DNA of 64,000 nucleotides, from positions 38,533 to 102,532 of the forward strand of contig JADFZW010000021.1 of assembly GCA_015232355.1 (NCBI GenBank), in the 5' to 3' direction. The notes under the pieces were generated by a model. That model did no database searches, was not told the origin of the DNA, and worked only from the letters and a program-made list of their open reading frames with translations. The position numbers were made by a program, and so were the translations under genes. Source of the DNA: Oligoflexia bacterium. Its GTDB lineage: Bacteria > Bdellovibrionota > Bacteriovoracia > Bacteriovoracales > Bacteriovoracaceae. Of this stretch, positions 25,021 to 33,636 are shown in pieces. How positions within the stretch are numbered: the stretch's first letter is position 1; each line of letters starts with the position of its first letter.

Positions 25021-25988
25021 GAAGACAAAACCATATGAGCAATTTTGAGAGCAGCTATTCCCTCTTCAAATGGTACAATACTTTTTGAGGTGTGATTAGC
25101 ATGATTGATGATGGAATTATAAAAGTGTTTTTGTTGTAAGAGTAGATGATCTCTTTTTTGATAGCTAATTTTCTTTACTTCACCTTCTCTTTTCTCTCTT
25201 TCGGTGTAGTGAATTTCGTTTTGGAATAAATCCACTAAGTAACTTCCGGAAGAGTTAATGATTTCTAATTCCCTTAGAGTTTTTGGATAATCTCGATGAG
25301 CACGCAAACGAGCATGTCTTCCTGATGCGAATTCAAAATCAGCAACTACATAATCAAAGTAATTAGAAACAAATTTGTGAGCTGTAGGGACAGTGATTTT
25401 TGTTGGCATCTCTTTAAAGAGATAGAGTAGTAAATCTATATCATGAATCATCAGATCTTGAACAACATCAACATCAAGTGCTCTTGGTTTGTATGGTGCC
25501 AATCTATTTATTACAATACTACTTCCTGCGGATAGAGTTATGGCCTGTCCACCACTGATCTCTCGTAAAATTTCGAATGCTTGGTGAAAACGTTCGCTAT
25601 GGCCTACTTGTAATACTAAGTTTTTTTTGTTTGCATTTGTTGTTGCAAGAATCTCTTCGAGCTCAGCAATCTCTTCTTGAGATGAGCAGATGGGTTTTTC
25701 ACAAAATATGTGTTTATCATTTTTAAAGAGTTCTTTTATCAAAGAGAAATGCTGAGAGGTTGGTGCTGCTATAATTGCAGCATCAAACCCTTCCCCTTCA
25801 GCTTCTACTTCTTCAAGAGAGTTAAAGATCTTTGCTTGAGGAAATTCAACTGATGCTATTTCTTTTCTATTTTGATTTGGTTCTATAATACATACAAGTT
25901 CAGCTCCAGCTTGTGCAACTTTCTGTGCGTGAAATCTTCCAAGATGGCCAAACCCGATTAGAGCGACTGCGATTTTTGAATTTTTCAT
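25005..25988 (-). CDS. Gfo/Idh/MocA-family oxidoreductase within the lipid A cluster (possible GnnA-type)
   Basis: The product is 327 residues. An N-terminal Rossmann fold has the NAD(P) fingerprint VALIGFGHLGRFHA (residues 7-20). The family lysine lies in FCEKPICSS, and the DLMIHDIDLLLYL helix carries the conserved Asp/His pair. The gene lies between lpxA and lpxB in a tightly packed operon. Family members in this position include GnnA, which oxidises UDP-GlcNAc at C3 so that an aminotransferase (GnnB) can make the 2,3-diamino sugar used for amide-linked lipid A. That is a good hypothesis from context, but no gnnB is visible in the window, and sequence alone cannot separate GnnA from other sugar dehydrogenases of this superfamily. 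Confidence 0.85.
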   Translation of the reverse strand: MKNSKIAVALIGFGHLGRFHAQKVAQAGAELVCIIEPNQNRKEIASVEFPQAKIFNSLEEVEAEGEGFDAAIIAAPTSQHFSLIKELFKNDKHIFCEKPICSSQEEIAELEEILATTNANKKNLVLQVGHSERFHQAFEILREISGGQAITLSAGSSIVINRLAPYKPRALDVDVVQDLMIHDIDLLLYLFKEMPTKITVPTAHKFVSNYFDYVVADFEFASGRHARLRAHRDYPKTLRELEIINSSGSYLVDLFQNEIHYTEREKREGEVKKISYQKRDHLLLQQKHFYNSIINHANHTSKSIVPFEEGIAALKIAHMVLSSCRCL

Positions 25989-25994
25989 ATTCTT

Positions 25995-26024
25995 TTAATT
26001 ATGCTTAATTATGTTTAATTATGT
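25995..26024. repeat. 10-bp unit in three tandem copies
   Basis: ttaattatgc/t is repeated three times in the short gap between the oxidoreductase start and the lpxA stop region. It may influence spacing upstream of the oxidoreductase start. Confidence 0.9.
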
Positions 26025-26025
26025 T

Positions 26026-26874
26026 TTAGGTGAAGAAAGGAGCAATTCCTGTCTCTGAACTTTTAATAAATTGTGCTAACTCTTGAATTGGAACATTGTC
26101 TTTATAATCATCACTATTCATTACCTCTTTATCTACAAATGCTCGTGGAGAGAGCGCAGATGATTCCATCGTACGATAAAAATCAACTAGCTCTGAAATA
26201 GTTTGGCGACTGTGTCCTCGTCTCTTAAGTCCAATTATATTTATTCCCTTAAGATGAATTCGATTTCCATAAGCAGTACAAAATGGAGGAATATCTTTGT
26301 CTATACCAGAACCACCACCAATATAAGCGCCTTTTCCCAGAGTAATAAATTGCGAGATATTTGTTCCTCCACCAATGATACAAAAATCACCAACTTTCAC
26401 ATGGCCTGCTAAATTAACGGTGTTAACAATTATTACTTTGTTGCCAATTATTACATCGTGAGCGATGTGAACGTAGGCCATAAAGAAAGAATCATTTCCT
26501 ATAATGGTAACGTGGTCTTGTTTAGTAGTTCCACGATGAATAGAGACATATTCACGAAAGATGTTGTTGTTACCAATTTGGACTCTAGTTGGTTCACCTT
26601 TATAACCTATATCTTGCGGAGGAGCACCGATGGAACAAAATTGATAAAAGGTATTGTTCTCACCAATAGTAAGATGACCTTCCATAACAACATGACTTAG
26701 TAATTTACATCCTTCTCCAATCACTACGTTTGGTCCAATAATACAATATGGGCCAACAGTTACAGAGGGTGCCAGCTTTGCACCTTCACTAATTATGGCA
26801 GTTGGATGAATTGTTTGAGTTTGAGTTTGAGTTTGAGTTTGAGTTTGAGTTTGCGTTTGCGTTTGCGTTTGCAT
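26026..26874 (-). CDS. lpxA: Acyl-[ACP]-UDP-GlcNAc O-acyltransferase with Gln-Thr repeat extension
   Basis: LpxA performs the first acylation of lipid A synthesis. The left-handed beta-helix hexapeptide repeats begin at IHPTAIISEGAKL and continue to about residue 205. Family-specific segments are SIGAPPQD, REYVSIHRGT, the catalytic-His region VHIAHDVIIGN and GLKRRGHSR, followed by the C-terminal helical domain. Normal LpxA begins at the IHPTA point. Here 21 extra residues precede it: Met followed by ten Gln-Thr dipeptides, encoded by a hexanucleotide microsatellite. No in-frame ATG lies between the repeat and IHPTA, so the extension is probably translated. AAAAGG, 9 nt before the ATG, is the likely ribosome site and abuts a second hexamer array. 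Confidence 0.95.
   Translation of the reverse strand: MQTQTQTQTQTQTQTQTQTQTIHPTAIISEGAKLAPSVTVGPYCIIGPNVVIGEGCKLLSHVVMEGHLTIGENNTFYQFCSIGAPPQDIGYKGEPTRVQIGNNNIFREYVSIHRGTTKQDHVTIIGNDSFFMAYVHIAHDVIIGNKVIIVNTVNLAGHVKVGDFCIIGGGTNISQFITLGKGAYIGGGSGIDKDIPPFCTAYGNRIHLKGINIIGLKRRGHSRQTISELVDFYRTMESSALSPRAFVDKEVMNSDDYKDNVPIQELAQFIKSSETGIAPFFT
26813..26872. repeat. Hexanucleotide microsatellite in the lpxA start region
   Basis: Ten uninterrupted 6-bp units: six gtttga followed by four gtttgc on the plus strand. On the coding strand they encode (Gln-Thr)10 directly after the lpxA start codon. Gain or loss of a unit keeps the frame and changes protein length by two residues. Confidence 0.97.
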
Positions 26875-26880
26875 CTGTAT

Positions 26881-26911
26881 AAACCTTTTACTTTTACTTT
26901 TACTTTTACAT
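26881..26911. repeat. Hexanucleotide repeat in the fabZ-lpxA gap
   Basis: About four copies of cttttа-type units (read on the lpxA strand as gtaaaa) begin at the fabZ stop codon and run to the lpxA ribosome site. Copy-number change here would alter the spacing around translation initiation of lpxA. Confidence 0.85.
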
Positions 26912-27397
26912 ATTATGTGTTGCCAATATATCTACTTCAGACATCATTTCACCATTACAAAAAATTTGCCCATGATACCGAACACTATTTCCTCTGACCT
27001 TTGTACATTCAGAAACAATTTTTAATTGCACTCCTGGTCTTATAGGTCTTCGAAATTTTGCATCATCAACTTTAAGTAGTGCGACCTCTAATTTAACATC
27101 ATCTGGATTCTTTAAGTATTTTCTTAATCCAAAGCAAGAGCATTGGGCCATCATTTCAATTTGAACAACACCAGGGAGAATGGGATTTCCAGGAAAATGA
27201 CCTTTAAAAATTTCCAAATCATCTCTGATAAAATAATTTGAAGTGACTACAATTCCTAGCATATCTTTAGCATCTTCCAAGCATCCATCTTTTAATGATC
27301 GATTTTTAGCGTCTACAATTGATTCAACAGAGTCTATGAATAGGAAGGGATCTCGATGAGGTAGATATTTTAAAACTTGTTCTTTTGTTAGTTCCAT
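26906..27397 (-). CDS. fabZ: 3-hydroxyacyl-[ACP] dehydratase
   Basis: FabZ dehydrates beta-hydroxyacyl-ACP in fatty acid synthesis and competes with LpxA/LpxD for hydroxyacyl-ACP. It has the hot-dog fold signatures YLPHRDPFLFID near the N-terminus and GHFPGNPILPGVVQIEMMAQ, in which His67 and Glu81 are the expected catalytic pair. The 163 residues are slightly longer than usual because of a charged stretch around 30-60. It sits between lpxD and lpxA, the classical arrangement, 13 nt after lpxD. Its stop codon begins the hexamer array that precedes lpxA. Confidence 0.95.
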   Translation of the reverse strand: MELTKEQVLKYLPHRDPFLFIDSVESIVDAKNRSLKDGCLEDAKDMLGIVVTSNYFIRDDLEIFKGHFPGNPILPGVVQIEMMAQCSCFGLRKYLKNPDDVKLEVALLKVDDAKFRRPIRPGVQLKIVSECTKVRGNSVRYHGQIFCNGEMMSEVDILATHNM

Positions 27398-27410
27398 TGG
27401 ATATTCCTGT

Positions 27411-28565
27411 TCAATTATTTTTCATCGTTTCCATCTTAGAGATTGCTTCTTTTCTTACAAATGTTACTCCCATCATCCACTCTCTTATTGGTCTTGCTGG
27501 ATGACCACCCAAAACACTATTGTCTGGCCAATCAACATTTATTAGAGCACCACCGGCCACCTGACATGCTTTTCCTAGAGTGAGATCAGGACCAATTCCT
27601 GCTCGTCCTCCAAAGACACTGTAATCACCAATAGTAGCACTTCCTGAAATTCCTACTTGGCCACAAAGAATAACTCCTTTACCGATGTTACAATTGTGTC
27701 CTATTTGAACTCCGTTATCGATTTTTGTTCCACTTCCAATTACTGTTGGTGAGAATGTTCCAGCATCAATTGCAGAGTTGGCACCTATTTCTACATCTTC
27801 TTCTATAATCACTCCACCCATATGCCAAATTTTGTGATGAACGCCTTTATCAAAGTTATAACCAAATCCATCTGCTCCGATGGTAGTTCCAGAGTGAATT
27901 CGACAGTTGTCTGCAATTTTTACGAATGGATAGATGGTGACATTTGGATAGATAGTTACATTTTTTCCAATGGTAGAGTAGCACATTACAACTGCACCAC
28001 TCATGATGATTGCATCTTTTTCGACAACAACTCCCTCACCGATGAAAGCATTGGGTGCAATCATGGCACTTGGGTGAATCTTGGCACTTTTATGGGCATC
28101 ACTACTATCGTTTCTAAATGCATCGAGAGAGCGACCATCGAGATTAAAGTTTATATCTCTAAATTTTTGATCATAGAATGGTTTTGAAAATTTTGACATG
28201 GCCAAGTTAACATTGGATACTGATGCTACAAACCAAGAGTGAGAGATAAGAAGGTTTAAGTCTGACTTCGAATCATCTTTCGAATCACTTTTTGAATCAC
28301 TTTTTTTCAAAATCTCTTGGTAATACTTATCTTCAAAAATTATCCCTACTCTACAAAAATCCTTTCCTCTTTCTAAATCTTTAAACCATTTGCTTAAGTA
28401 TTTTTTATTTTTAATAAACACAATGGTGTTGGAAGGATTAAATGCTGGCGTATCTAACGCGGTGATGGCGAAAATTTTAGATTCAGTCGTAAAAGAAGCT
28501 GAATTGTAGATTATCTTTAATTTTAACGAAGAATCATAATTAGCGAGAGATTTGAAATCGATCAT
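27411..28565 (-). CDS. lpxD: UDP-3-O-(3-hydroxyacyl)glucosamine N-acyltransferase
   Basis: LpxD adds the N-linked hydroxyacyl chain. The N-terminal uridine-binding domain (about 1-150) is followed by a left-handed beta helix starting at KIHPSAMIAPNAFIGEG. It includes IHSGTTIGADGFGY and the catalytic-His segment QIGHNCNIGKGV, and ends in a short C-terminal helix. The length of 384 is longer than the usual 340 or so, partly because of a Ser/Asp/Lys insert (DSKSDSKDDSKSD, about residues 90-105) encoded by a cgaatca-type tandem repeat in the first domain. It lies 44 nt downstream of ompH, in the ordinary skp-lpxD-fabZ-lpxA order. Confidence 0.95.
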   Translation of the reverse strand: MIDFKSLANYDSSLKLKIIYNSASFTTESKIFAITALDTPAFNPSNTIVFIKNKKYLSKWFKDLERGKDFCRVGIIFEDKYYQEILKKSDSKSDSKDDSKSDLNLLISHSWFVASVSNVNLAMSKFSKPFYDQKFRDINFNLDGRSLDAFRNDSSDAHKSAKIHPSAMIAPNAFIGEGVVVEKDAIIMSGAVVMCYSTIGKNVTIYPNVTIYPFVKIADNCRIHSGTTIGADGFGYNFDKGVHHKIWHMGGVIIEEDVEIGANSAIDAGTFSPTVIGSGTKIDNGVQIGHNCNIGKGVILCGQVGISGSATIGDYSVFGGRAGIGPDLTLGKACQVAGGALINVDWPDNSVLGGHPARPIREWMMGVTFVRKEAISKMETMKNN

Positions 28566-28609
28566 GATGTAATACCTCGGTGATATGATTGTTTGTAAAT
28601 TTGTATGTA

Positions 28610-29167
28610 TTATTTGATTGGATATTGTTTATTATAAGAGCTGATTACATCTTCAGTTAAATCTTTTTTGTTTTCAGCATAAACAAGAGGGGTTGTACCG
28701 ATTTCAAAAGTCATATCAACATTGGAGCTTTTAGAGATAGTTTCAACTATAGTTTTAATTTTATCGATAAGTGGTCTCTTAAGCTCACGCTCTAATTCTT
28801 GTAATTCTTGCTGATACTTCATAGTTTTTTCTTGAATGCTTACATAAAGATCTCGAAGTTCTTTTTCTTTATCAAGTTTAGATTTTTCATTAAGGACTAG
28901 ACGTTGTTTTTCAAATTTCTCTTGCATTTCTTTAAATTTATTTTCATCTTTTTTTAATTGATCTTGTTTCTTTTTAAAATCATCTTCTAATTTCTTTCTG
29001 ATATTTTTTCCTTCATCAATTGCCAATAAAACTTTTTGAACATCTACTAATCCAACAGTGATTTTAGAACTGTCAGCATAGGAAGATGAAGATGATGTAG
29101 CTAAAAAGGTAAGAGAGAGAGTAAAGATGACATTAGTAAGAATAAATTTTTTCATAATTTTTTTCAT
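28610..29167 (-). CDS. OmpH/Skp-family periplasmic chaperone
   Basis: Skp-like chaperones hold unfolded outer-membrane proteins on the way to BAM. The product is about 185 residues, with a signal peptide (about 1-30) and the family's beta strand ITVGLVDVQKVL. Two long charged helices (about 60-140, Lys/Glu-rich coiled coil) follow, then a short C-terminal beta segment. I choose ATG 29167 because AGGAG lies 6 nt upstream; a GTG at 29173 in frame would put the ribosome site inside the gene. It is encoded immediately after bamA, as in most diderm genomes. Confidence 0.9.
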   Translation of the reverse strand: MKKIMKKFILTNVIFTLSLTFLATSSSSSYADSSKITVGLVDVQKVLLAIDEGKNIRKKLEDDFKKKQDQLKKDENKFKEMQEKFEKQRLVLNEKSKLDKEKELRDLYVSIQEKTMKYQQELQELERELKRPLIDKIKTIVETISKSSNVDMTFEIGTTPLVYAENKKDLTEDVISSYNKQYPIK

Positions 29168-29188
29168 AAGCACTCCTGAAATTAAATA

Positions 29189-31537
29189 TTAAAATACTTG
29201 TCCTATATCAAAATAAAATTGTTGTGATTTTTCATCGTCTTTCATACCGATAGGGTATCCAAATTCAAAGCGTAAAAGTCCAATAGGAGAAAACCATCTA
29301 AAGCCAAAACCCCAGTCATATCGTAAACTATATTCACCATTTTTACCAATATAACTTTCGTATACGTTACCACCATCAGCAAACATTGCCCATTTAAGTC
29401 CTGCCTCTCTAACTAGAGGGTATTCAAATTCTATTGTGCCTAAAACAGAAAATGTTCCTCCCAATGGAATTCGTTGCAAGTCACCATAAGCGTTCGTTAC
29501 TTTTCTGTATGGTCCGATATCTTTTGCTTCGAAACCTCTAAGCCCTCTTGATCCTCCCAAATAAAGTCTATCTCCACGTGGGATCTCTTTTCTATCACGC
29601 TTATAAAGTTTGTTGGCGAGCATTCTTGTTCTAAACACTAAATCTTCAATGAGTGATTTATAATATCTGAGATCTAATTCAGTTGATGACCAAAATTTAT
29701 CTCCACCAATACCTACATATTCATAGGAGACTCTTCCGTAGTGGCCACCAGATGGATCCCACCTATCATTTCTTTTATCATACTCTACAAATGTTCTAAT
29801 CGATGAAGCAATTCCATTTTCTAAATTGATATCAACTGTAGGATCATTTACAGAGGTAATATGCTTATGATTGAAGTTGTAGACTAAAAATAATCTAGTG
29901 TAATCAAAAATTGGATAGCCTACTCTTGCATCAAAGCCCTTTTCTAGAGAGTAAGTATCGCTGTTATCAACATCTTTACGATAATAGAGATCTCCTCCGC
30001 CAGTCCACTTAGTATCAAACAAATATGGTTCGGTGAAACCAAAGCGATACTCCTGACTTTTCTTGGCGAAGTTTAAGGTAAAAGATAAATCTTGTCCGAG
30101 GCCTCTGAAATTTTTCTTTGATACCGATGCTTGAAAGAATGCCTGACTTGCAGTTGAGTAACCAGCACCAACTTGAATTTGACCAGTGCCACGCTCTTTA
30201 ACGGAGATCTCTAAGTTTAAAAGATCATCACGATCCTTAACGGTAACAGTGTTAAATACCACACTCTCAGTATCGAAAAAGCCCAAACGCTTAACATTCT
30301 CTTTAGATTTACGGAGAGCAGATCCAGAAAATTTCATTCCTTCACGAATCAGTAATTCTCTTCTGATAACTTTATCTCTGGTTTCAGTATTGCCCTTCAT
30401 TAAAATTTTTCCAAAGTAAGCAATCTTACCCTTCTCAAAAGAGAAGCGTACATCAACTTTATTTTCACCGGGAACGATATCTAAATTTCGAATGACGTTG
30501 GCAAAAGCATATCCTTCATCTTGATATAATTCGGTTAATGTTTGAATATCTAAACGTAAAACTTCCTCAGAATAGATATCATTTTCTTTTAAGCGGGTTT
30601 TATCTCTTAATTCGCTCTCGGGAAAAATTATCTCGCCATCATAGGAGATTTTATTTACTGAAAATTGCGGCCCTTCATTTACTTTGAAGGTGATAAATAG
30701 CCAGCGTTTATCTTCAGAGACAGTAACTTGTGGTTTACCAATGTTGACTTGCAAATATCCTTTGGTCTTATAAAAATATTTTATTCGTTCAATATCTGTA
30801 TCAAAATCAAACTCTTTAAAATTTCCAGCATCGGTGATGATAGAGAGAAGCGATTCTTCTCTAGTACGCATGATATCTTTTAATTCGTTGTCGCTGAAAG
30901 CACGATTTCCTATTACGGTGATCTTTTTTACTTTAACTTTATCAAACTCTTTAATTTTAAAAACTACATCAACATTTTCATCAGCAGTTTTTTTAATCTC
31001 GTAATCAACGGAGACTAAGAAATAACCCTTTTCCTCATAAAACTTTTTCAATTCCGAGACGTCGTTTTTAATGGAGTTAATATCTAGAATAGAAAACTCC
31101 TTACTCTTAACTTTTTCTTTTATGTCGTCTGTACCAAGTTCGCTATTACCTGAATAGCTGATACTTTTGATGATAGGTCGCTCTTTAACTACAAAGACTA
31201 AAATATTTTTATCATCTTTTGTCTCCTGATGTGCCTCAATGTTTTCAAAATATTTCATCTTGTAGATTGATTCAATATCATCACGGAGCATTTTATTATC
31301 TAATAAAACGCCTTTTTTAGAGTGAATTTTTTCTAAAATTGCTTCCCGTTCAATTTTTTTATTTCCTCTAATATCAATATCGTCGATCTTAAAATAGTTT
31401 TTAGTGAGCTTAAGTAAATACTCTTCTTCAGAACCATATGCGTAGTTGCTGGCATTGTTGTTATTGACGTTGTAGGCGAAAAAAATACAAATAGCAATTA
31501 AAGTTAAGACAAGAGTAGAAGGTAGGCTAAATCTCAT
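29189..31537 (-). CDS. bamA: Outer-membrane protein assembly factor BamA
   Basis: BamA is the central pore of the BAM complex that inserts beta-barrel proteins. The 782 residues comprise a signal peptide (about 1-30), five POTRA domains (about 50-450; first one beginning FKIDDIDIRGNKKIEREA) and a 16-strand barrel. The barrel contains the Omp85 signature GGSRGLRGFEAKDIGPY, with RGF in the lock loop. The protein ends QFYFDIGQVF with a terminal aromatic residue. Length and domain order are typical. It lies between lolD and ompH. The 113-nt upstream gap holds a 9-bp triplicate repeat and a 14-bp word also found in the dispersed repeat at 38110 and 63879. Confidence 0.96.
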   Translation of the reverse strand: MRFSLPSTLVLTLIAICIFFAYNVNNNNASNYAYGSEEEYLLKLTKNYFKIDDIDIRGNKKIEREAILEKIHSKKGVLLDNKMLRDDIESIYKMKYFENIEAHQETKDDKNILVFVVKERPIIKSISYSGNSELGTDDIKEKVKSKEFSILDINSIKNDVSELKKFYEEKGYFLVSVDYEIKKTADENVDVVFKIKEFDKVKVKKITVIGNRAFSDNELKDIMRTREESLLSIITDAGNFKEFDFDTDIERIKYFYKTKGYLQVNIGKPQVTVSEDKRWLFITFKVNEGPQFSVNKISYDGEIIFPESELRDKTRLKENDIYSEEVLRLDIQTLTELYQDEGYAFANVIRNLDIVPGENKVDVRFSFEKGKIAYFGKILMKGNTETRDKVIRRELLIREGMKFSGSALRKSKENVKRLGFFDTESVVFNTVTVKDRDDLLNLEISVKERGTGQIQVGAGYSTASQAFFQASVSKKNFRGLGQDLSFTLNFAKKSQEYRFGFTEPYLFDTKWTGGGDLYYRKDVDNSDTYSLEKGFDARVGYPIFDYTRLFLVYNFNHKHITSVNDPTVDINLENGIASSIRTFVEYDKRNDRWDPSGGHYGRVSYEYVGIGGDKFWSSTELDLRYYKSLIEDLVFRTRMLANKLYKRDRKEIPRGDRLYLGGSRGLRGFEAKDIGPYRKVTNAYGDLQRIPLGGTFSVLGTIEFEYPLVREAGLKWAMFADGGNVYESYIGKNGEYSLRYDWGFGFRWFSPIGLLRFEFGYPIGMKDDEKSQQFYFDIGQVF

Positions 31538-31558
31538 ATTATTATTTCCGCATTAACA

Positions 31559-31585
31559 TTCGTATTGTTCGTATTGTTCGTATTA
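31559..31585. repeat. 9-bp unit in three tandem copies upstream of bamA
   Basis: ttcgtattg is repeated three times (last base differs) in the lolD-bamA gap, about 20 nt upstream of the bamA start codon, in what would be its leader or promoter region. Confidence 0.9.
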
Positions 31586-31650
31586 TTTTTTATTATTTTG
31601 TATTATTTATTTTTTTGTAAAACTTTCTATCTTAATTTATTTACCCTAAT

Positions 31651-32334
31651 TCACTCAAATAACAAACCATCTTTCATCACTATCTCTCTAGGAAAACATG
31701 ATGCTACACGCTCATTATGAGTTACCACAATAAGTGTGGCCGCAAATTCTTCCGCTAACTCTTTTAGTAATCTACTTACCTTATCAGAATTCACTGAGTC
31801 CAGATTTCCAGTTGGCTCATCACAGAGTAGAAGTTTAGGTTTTAAGGAGAGTGCACGAATAATATTTATTCGTTGTTGTTCTCCACCTGAGAGTTCATAG
31901 GGATATTTATTCAGACAGTGAGATACACCAAGCTCTGATGCTAAATTAATTACTCGCTCTCTAATAGCAGATAAATTTTCAGCAGTGCTGGATTCAGATA
32001 TTCTGGCAGGAAGCAATAAGTTATCTTCACACTTGATTGATGGAAGTAGATAGTGAAATTGAAATACCAATCCAACATTTTTATTGCGATAAATTGCTAA
32101 TTGAGTGTCATTCATTTTACTCAAATCGCAATCATCAACAAAAATTTTTCCAGAGGTTAAAGAATCGAGTCCGGCCAACAGATGTAAAAATGTTGACTTG
32201 CCAGATCCAGATGCACCTTTAATAACAAAATGTTCTTTAGGAGCAAGAGAGAGATTAACTCCTTTGAGTACTTCTACAGATCCAAAATTTTTTCGAACAT
32301 TCTCTGCTCTAACAAAAGATGTTGATACTGACAT
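31651..32334 (-). CDS. lolD: Lipoprotein-releasing ABC transporter ATPase
   Basis: LolD powers extraction of lipoproteins from the inner membrane. Walker A is GASGSGKST. The Q-loop region reads LVFQFHYLLP with the LolD/MacB-type FQFHxLLP motif. The signature is LSGGEQQR, Walker B is LLLCDEPTG with NLDS, and the H-loop is VVTHNE. The length of 227 is normal. It begins 12 nt after lolC, and that gap contains a duplicated aagaaaacccctt word. Pairing with the permease upstream gives a complete LolC/E-D module. Confidence 0.94.
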   Translation of the reverse strand: MSVSTSFVRAENVRKNFGSVEVLKGVNLSLAPKEHFVIKGASGSGKSTFLHLLAGLDSLTSGKIFVDDCDLSKMNDTQLAIYRNKNVGLVFQFHYLLPSIKCEDNLLLPARISESSTAENLSAIRERVINLASELGVSHCLNKYPYELSGGEQQRINIIRALSLKPKLLLCDEPTGNLDSVNSDKVSRLLKELAEEFAATLIVVTHNERVASCFPREIVMKDGLLFE

Positions 32335-32346
32335 TAAGAAAACCCC

Positions 32347-33621
32347 TTAAGAAAACCCCTTGCGAAGCCCTTTTAAGATTGATTCTTTTCTTATCTTCTT
32401 TAATCCGATTAAGACGATTAAAAGAATCCACAACAGGGCCAGAGAGAATACCATACAATAATTACTCAAACTAATCTCTAACGATAATTGCGTTAAGTTG
32501 TAAATCTCACCTGGCATCTTTAAAACTTTTAAATTTCTCAGGGCAAAATCAAAGAAATTAGTGAAGATGATTGCTAGAAGAGAGGATGTTGGCCAGATGA
32601 TAAATACGAGTGTGATCCAGATTCTAGTTAATTTTTTTTTGCTCATTCCAAGTGCTTGCAAAAGGAAAATCTCTTGAGCCTGCTTTTCATTTAAATATAT
32701 TATAAAGGCCATCACATTGAAGACGGAAATGATCACTATCAATTGTAGAATAAAACTGATGATAAATTTTTCCACTCTAACTGCTTCAATTAGATATTGG
32801 AACTCTTTCCAAAATGGAGATACTCGAAGGTGTGGTGTATTGTTATTGTAGTTGCTATTGTTGTTGTTAGATATGGATGCTTGATTTAATAACAACTGTA
32901 ATCTCTGCTGATACTCTTCTACTAGGGCCATATGTTCTGTTAAAGATTGTTCAGTTTGTTTTTTTGTGTGTATGACAGATGATGGAATATTTAGAGATAA
33001 AATATTAACTTCATCATCTTTTAGATTAAATATCTGCTGAAGTACGCTCTTGTTTACATAAACAAAACGTAGATCTTTAATGTATATACCATGCTTAATT
33101 ACGCCCTTAACTTTGAATGTATAAAGTGATGGTGTATTCCCGGAACTTCCTTCCCCTGGCCCTGAGGCAAATACTAACAAAATTTCATCACCAATATTTA
33201 AATTTAAAATTTTAAAGAGCTCTTCTCCAATCATTACTTCTTTGTTGCTTAAAGAGTAGTTAAGAGAATTATCTACGCTTTTATCGATACCTTTAACTAA
33301 AACTCCTTTGGAGGAGGAGTTATAGACGAGAAATGCTTCCTTCTGAATGATGGCCGTGTATTCAGTGACACCTAAATCTTCGAAAGCATTTGTAATATTT
33401 TTGTCGAGATGAAAAAAATTATCTTTTGCAGTTATTATAAGATCGCCATTGGAATTTTTAAGTCCATTTTTTAAAGCGAGATCAAAGCCATCCATGATAC
33501 CAACAGTACACAAGATAACTGCAATAGAGAATGCTAGACCAATGACAACTCCAAAGGCAAAGCGAAAGCATGATTTGCCCTTCATTAAAAGTTGAAAGAA
33601 AATAAAATAGGATTTAAGCAC
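32347..33621 (-). CDS. Lipoprotein-releasing system permease, LolC/LolE family
   Basis: This is a membrane partner of LolD. At 424 residues it has the standard layout: one N-terminal transmembrane helix (about 20-50, FAFGVVIGLAFSIAVIL), a long periplasmic domain (about 50-270), and three C-terminal helices forming the FtsX domain. A cytosolic-type coupling segment LLQALGMSKKKLTRIW is visible after the second helix. Only one permease gene is present, so the complex may use a single LolC/E-type (LolF-like) subunit rather than separate LolC and LolE. An Asn-rich insert (SNNNNSNYNNN) near residue 250 is encoded by repeats. It starts 15 nt after lysS. Confidence 0.88.
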   Translation of the reverse strand: MLKSYFIFFQLLMKGKSCFRFAFGVVIGLAFSIAVILCTVGIMDGFDLALKNGLKNSNGDLIITAKDNFFHLDKNITNAFEDLGVTEYTAIIQKEAFLVYNSSSKGVLVKGIDKSVDNSLNYSLSNKEVMIGEELFKILNLNIGDEILLVFASGPGEGSSGNTPSLYTFKVKGVIKHGIYIKDLRFVYVNKSVLQQIFNLKDDEVNILSLNIPSSVIHTKKQTEQSLTEHMALVEEYQQRLQLLLNQASISNNNNSNYNNNTPHLRVSPFWKEFQYLIEAVRVEKFIISFILQLIVIISVFNVMAFIIYLNEKQAQEIFLLQALGMSKKKLTRIWITLVFIIWPTSSLLAIIFTNFFDFALRNLKVLKMPGEIYNLTQLSLEISLSNYCMVFSLALLWILLIVLIGLKKIRKESILKGLRKGFS

Positions 33622-33636
33622 TATCTACTCTTGTTT

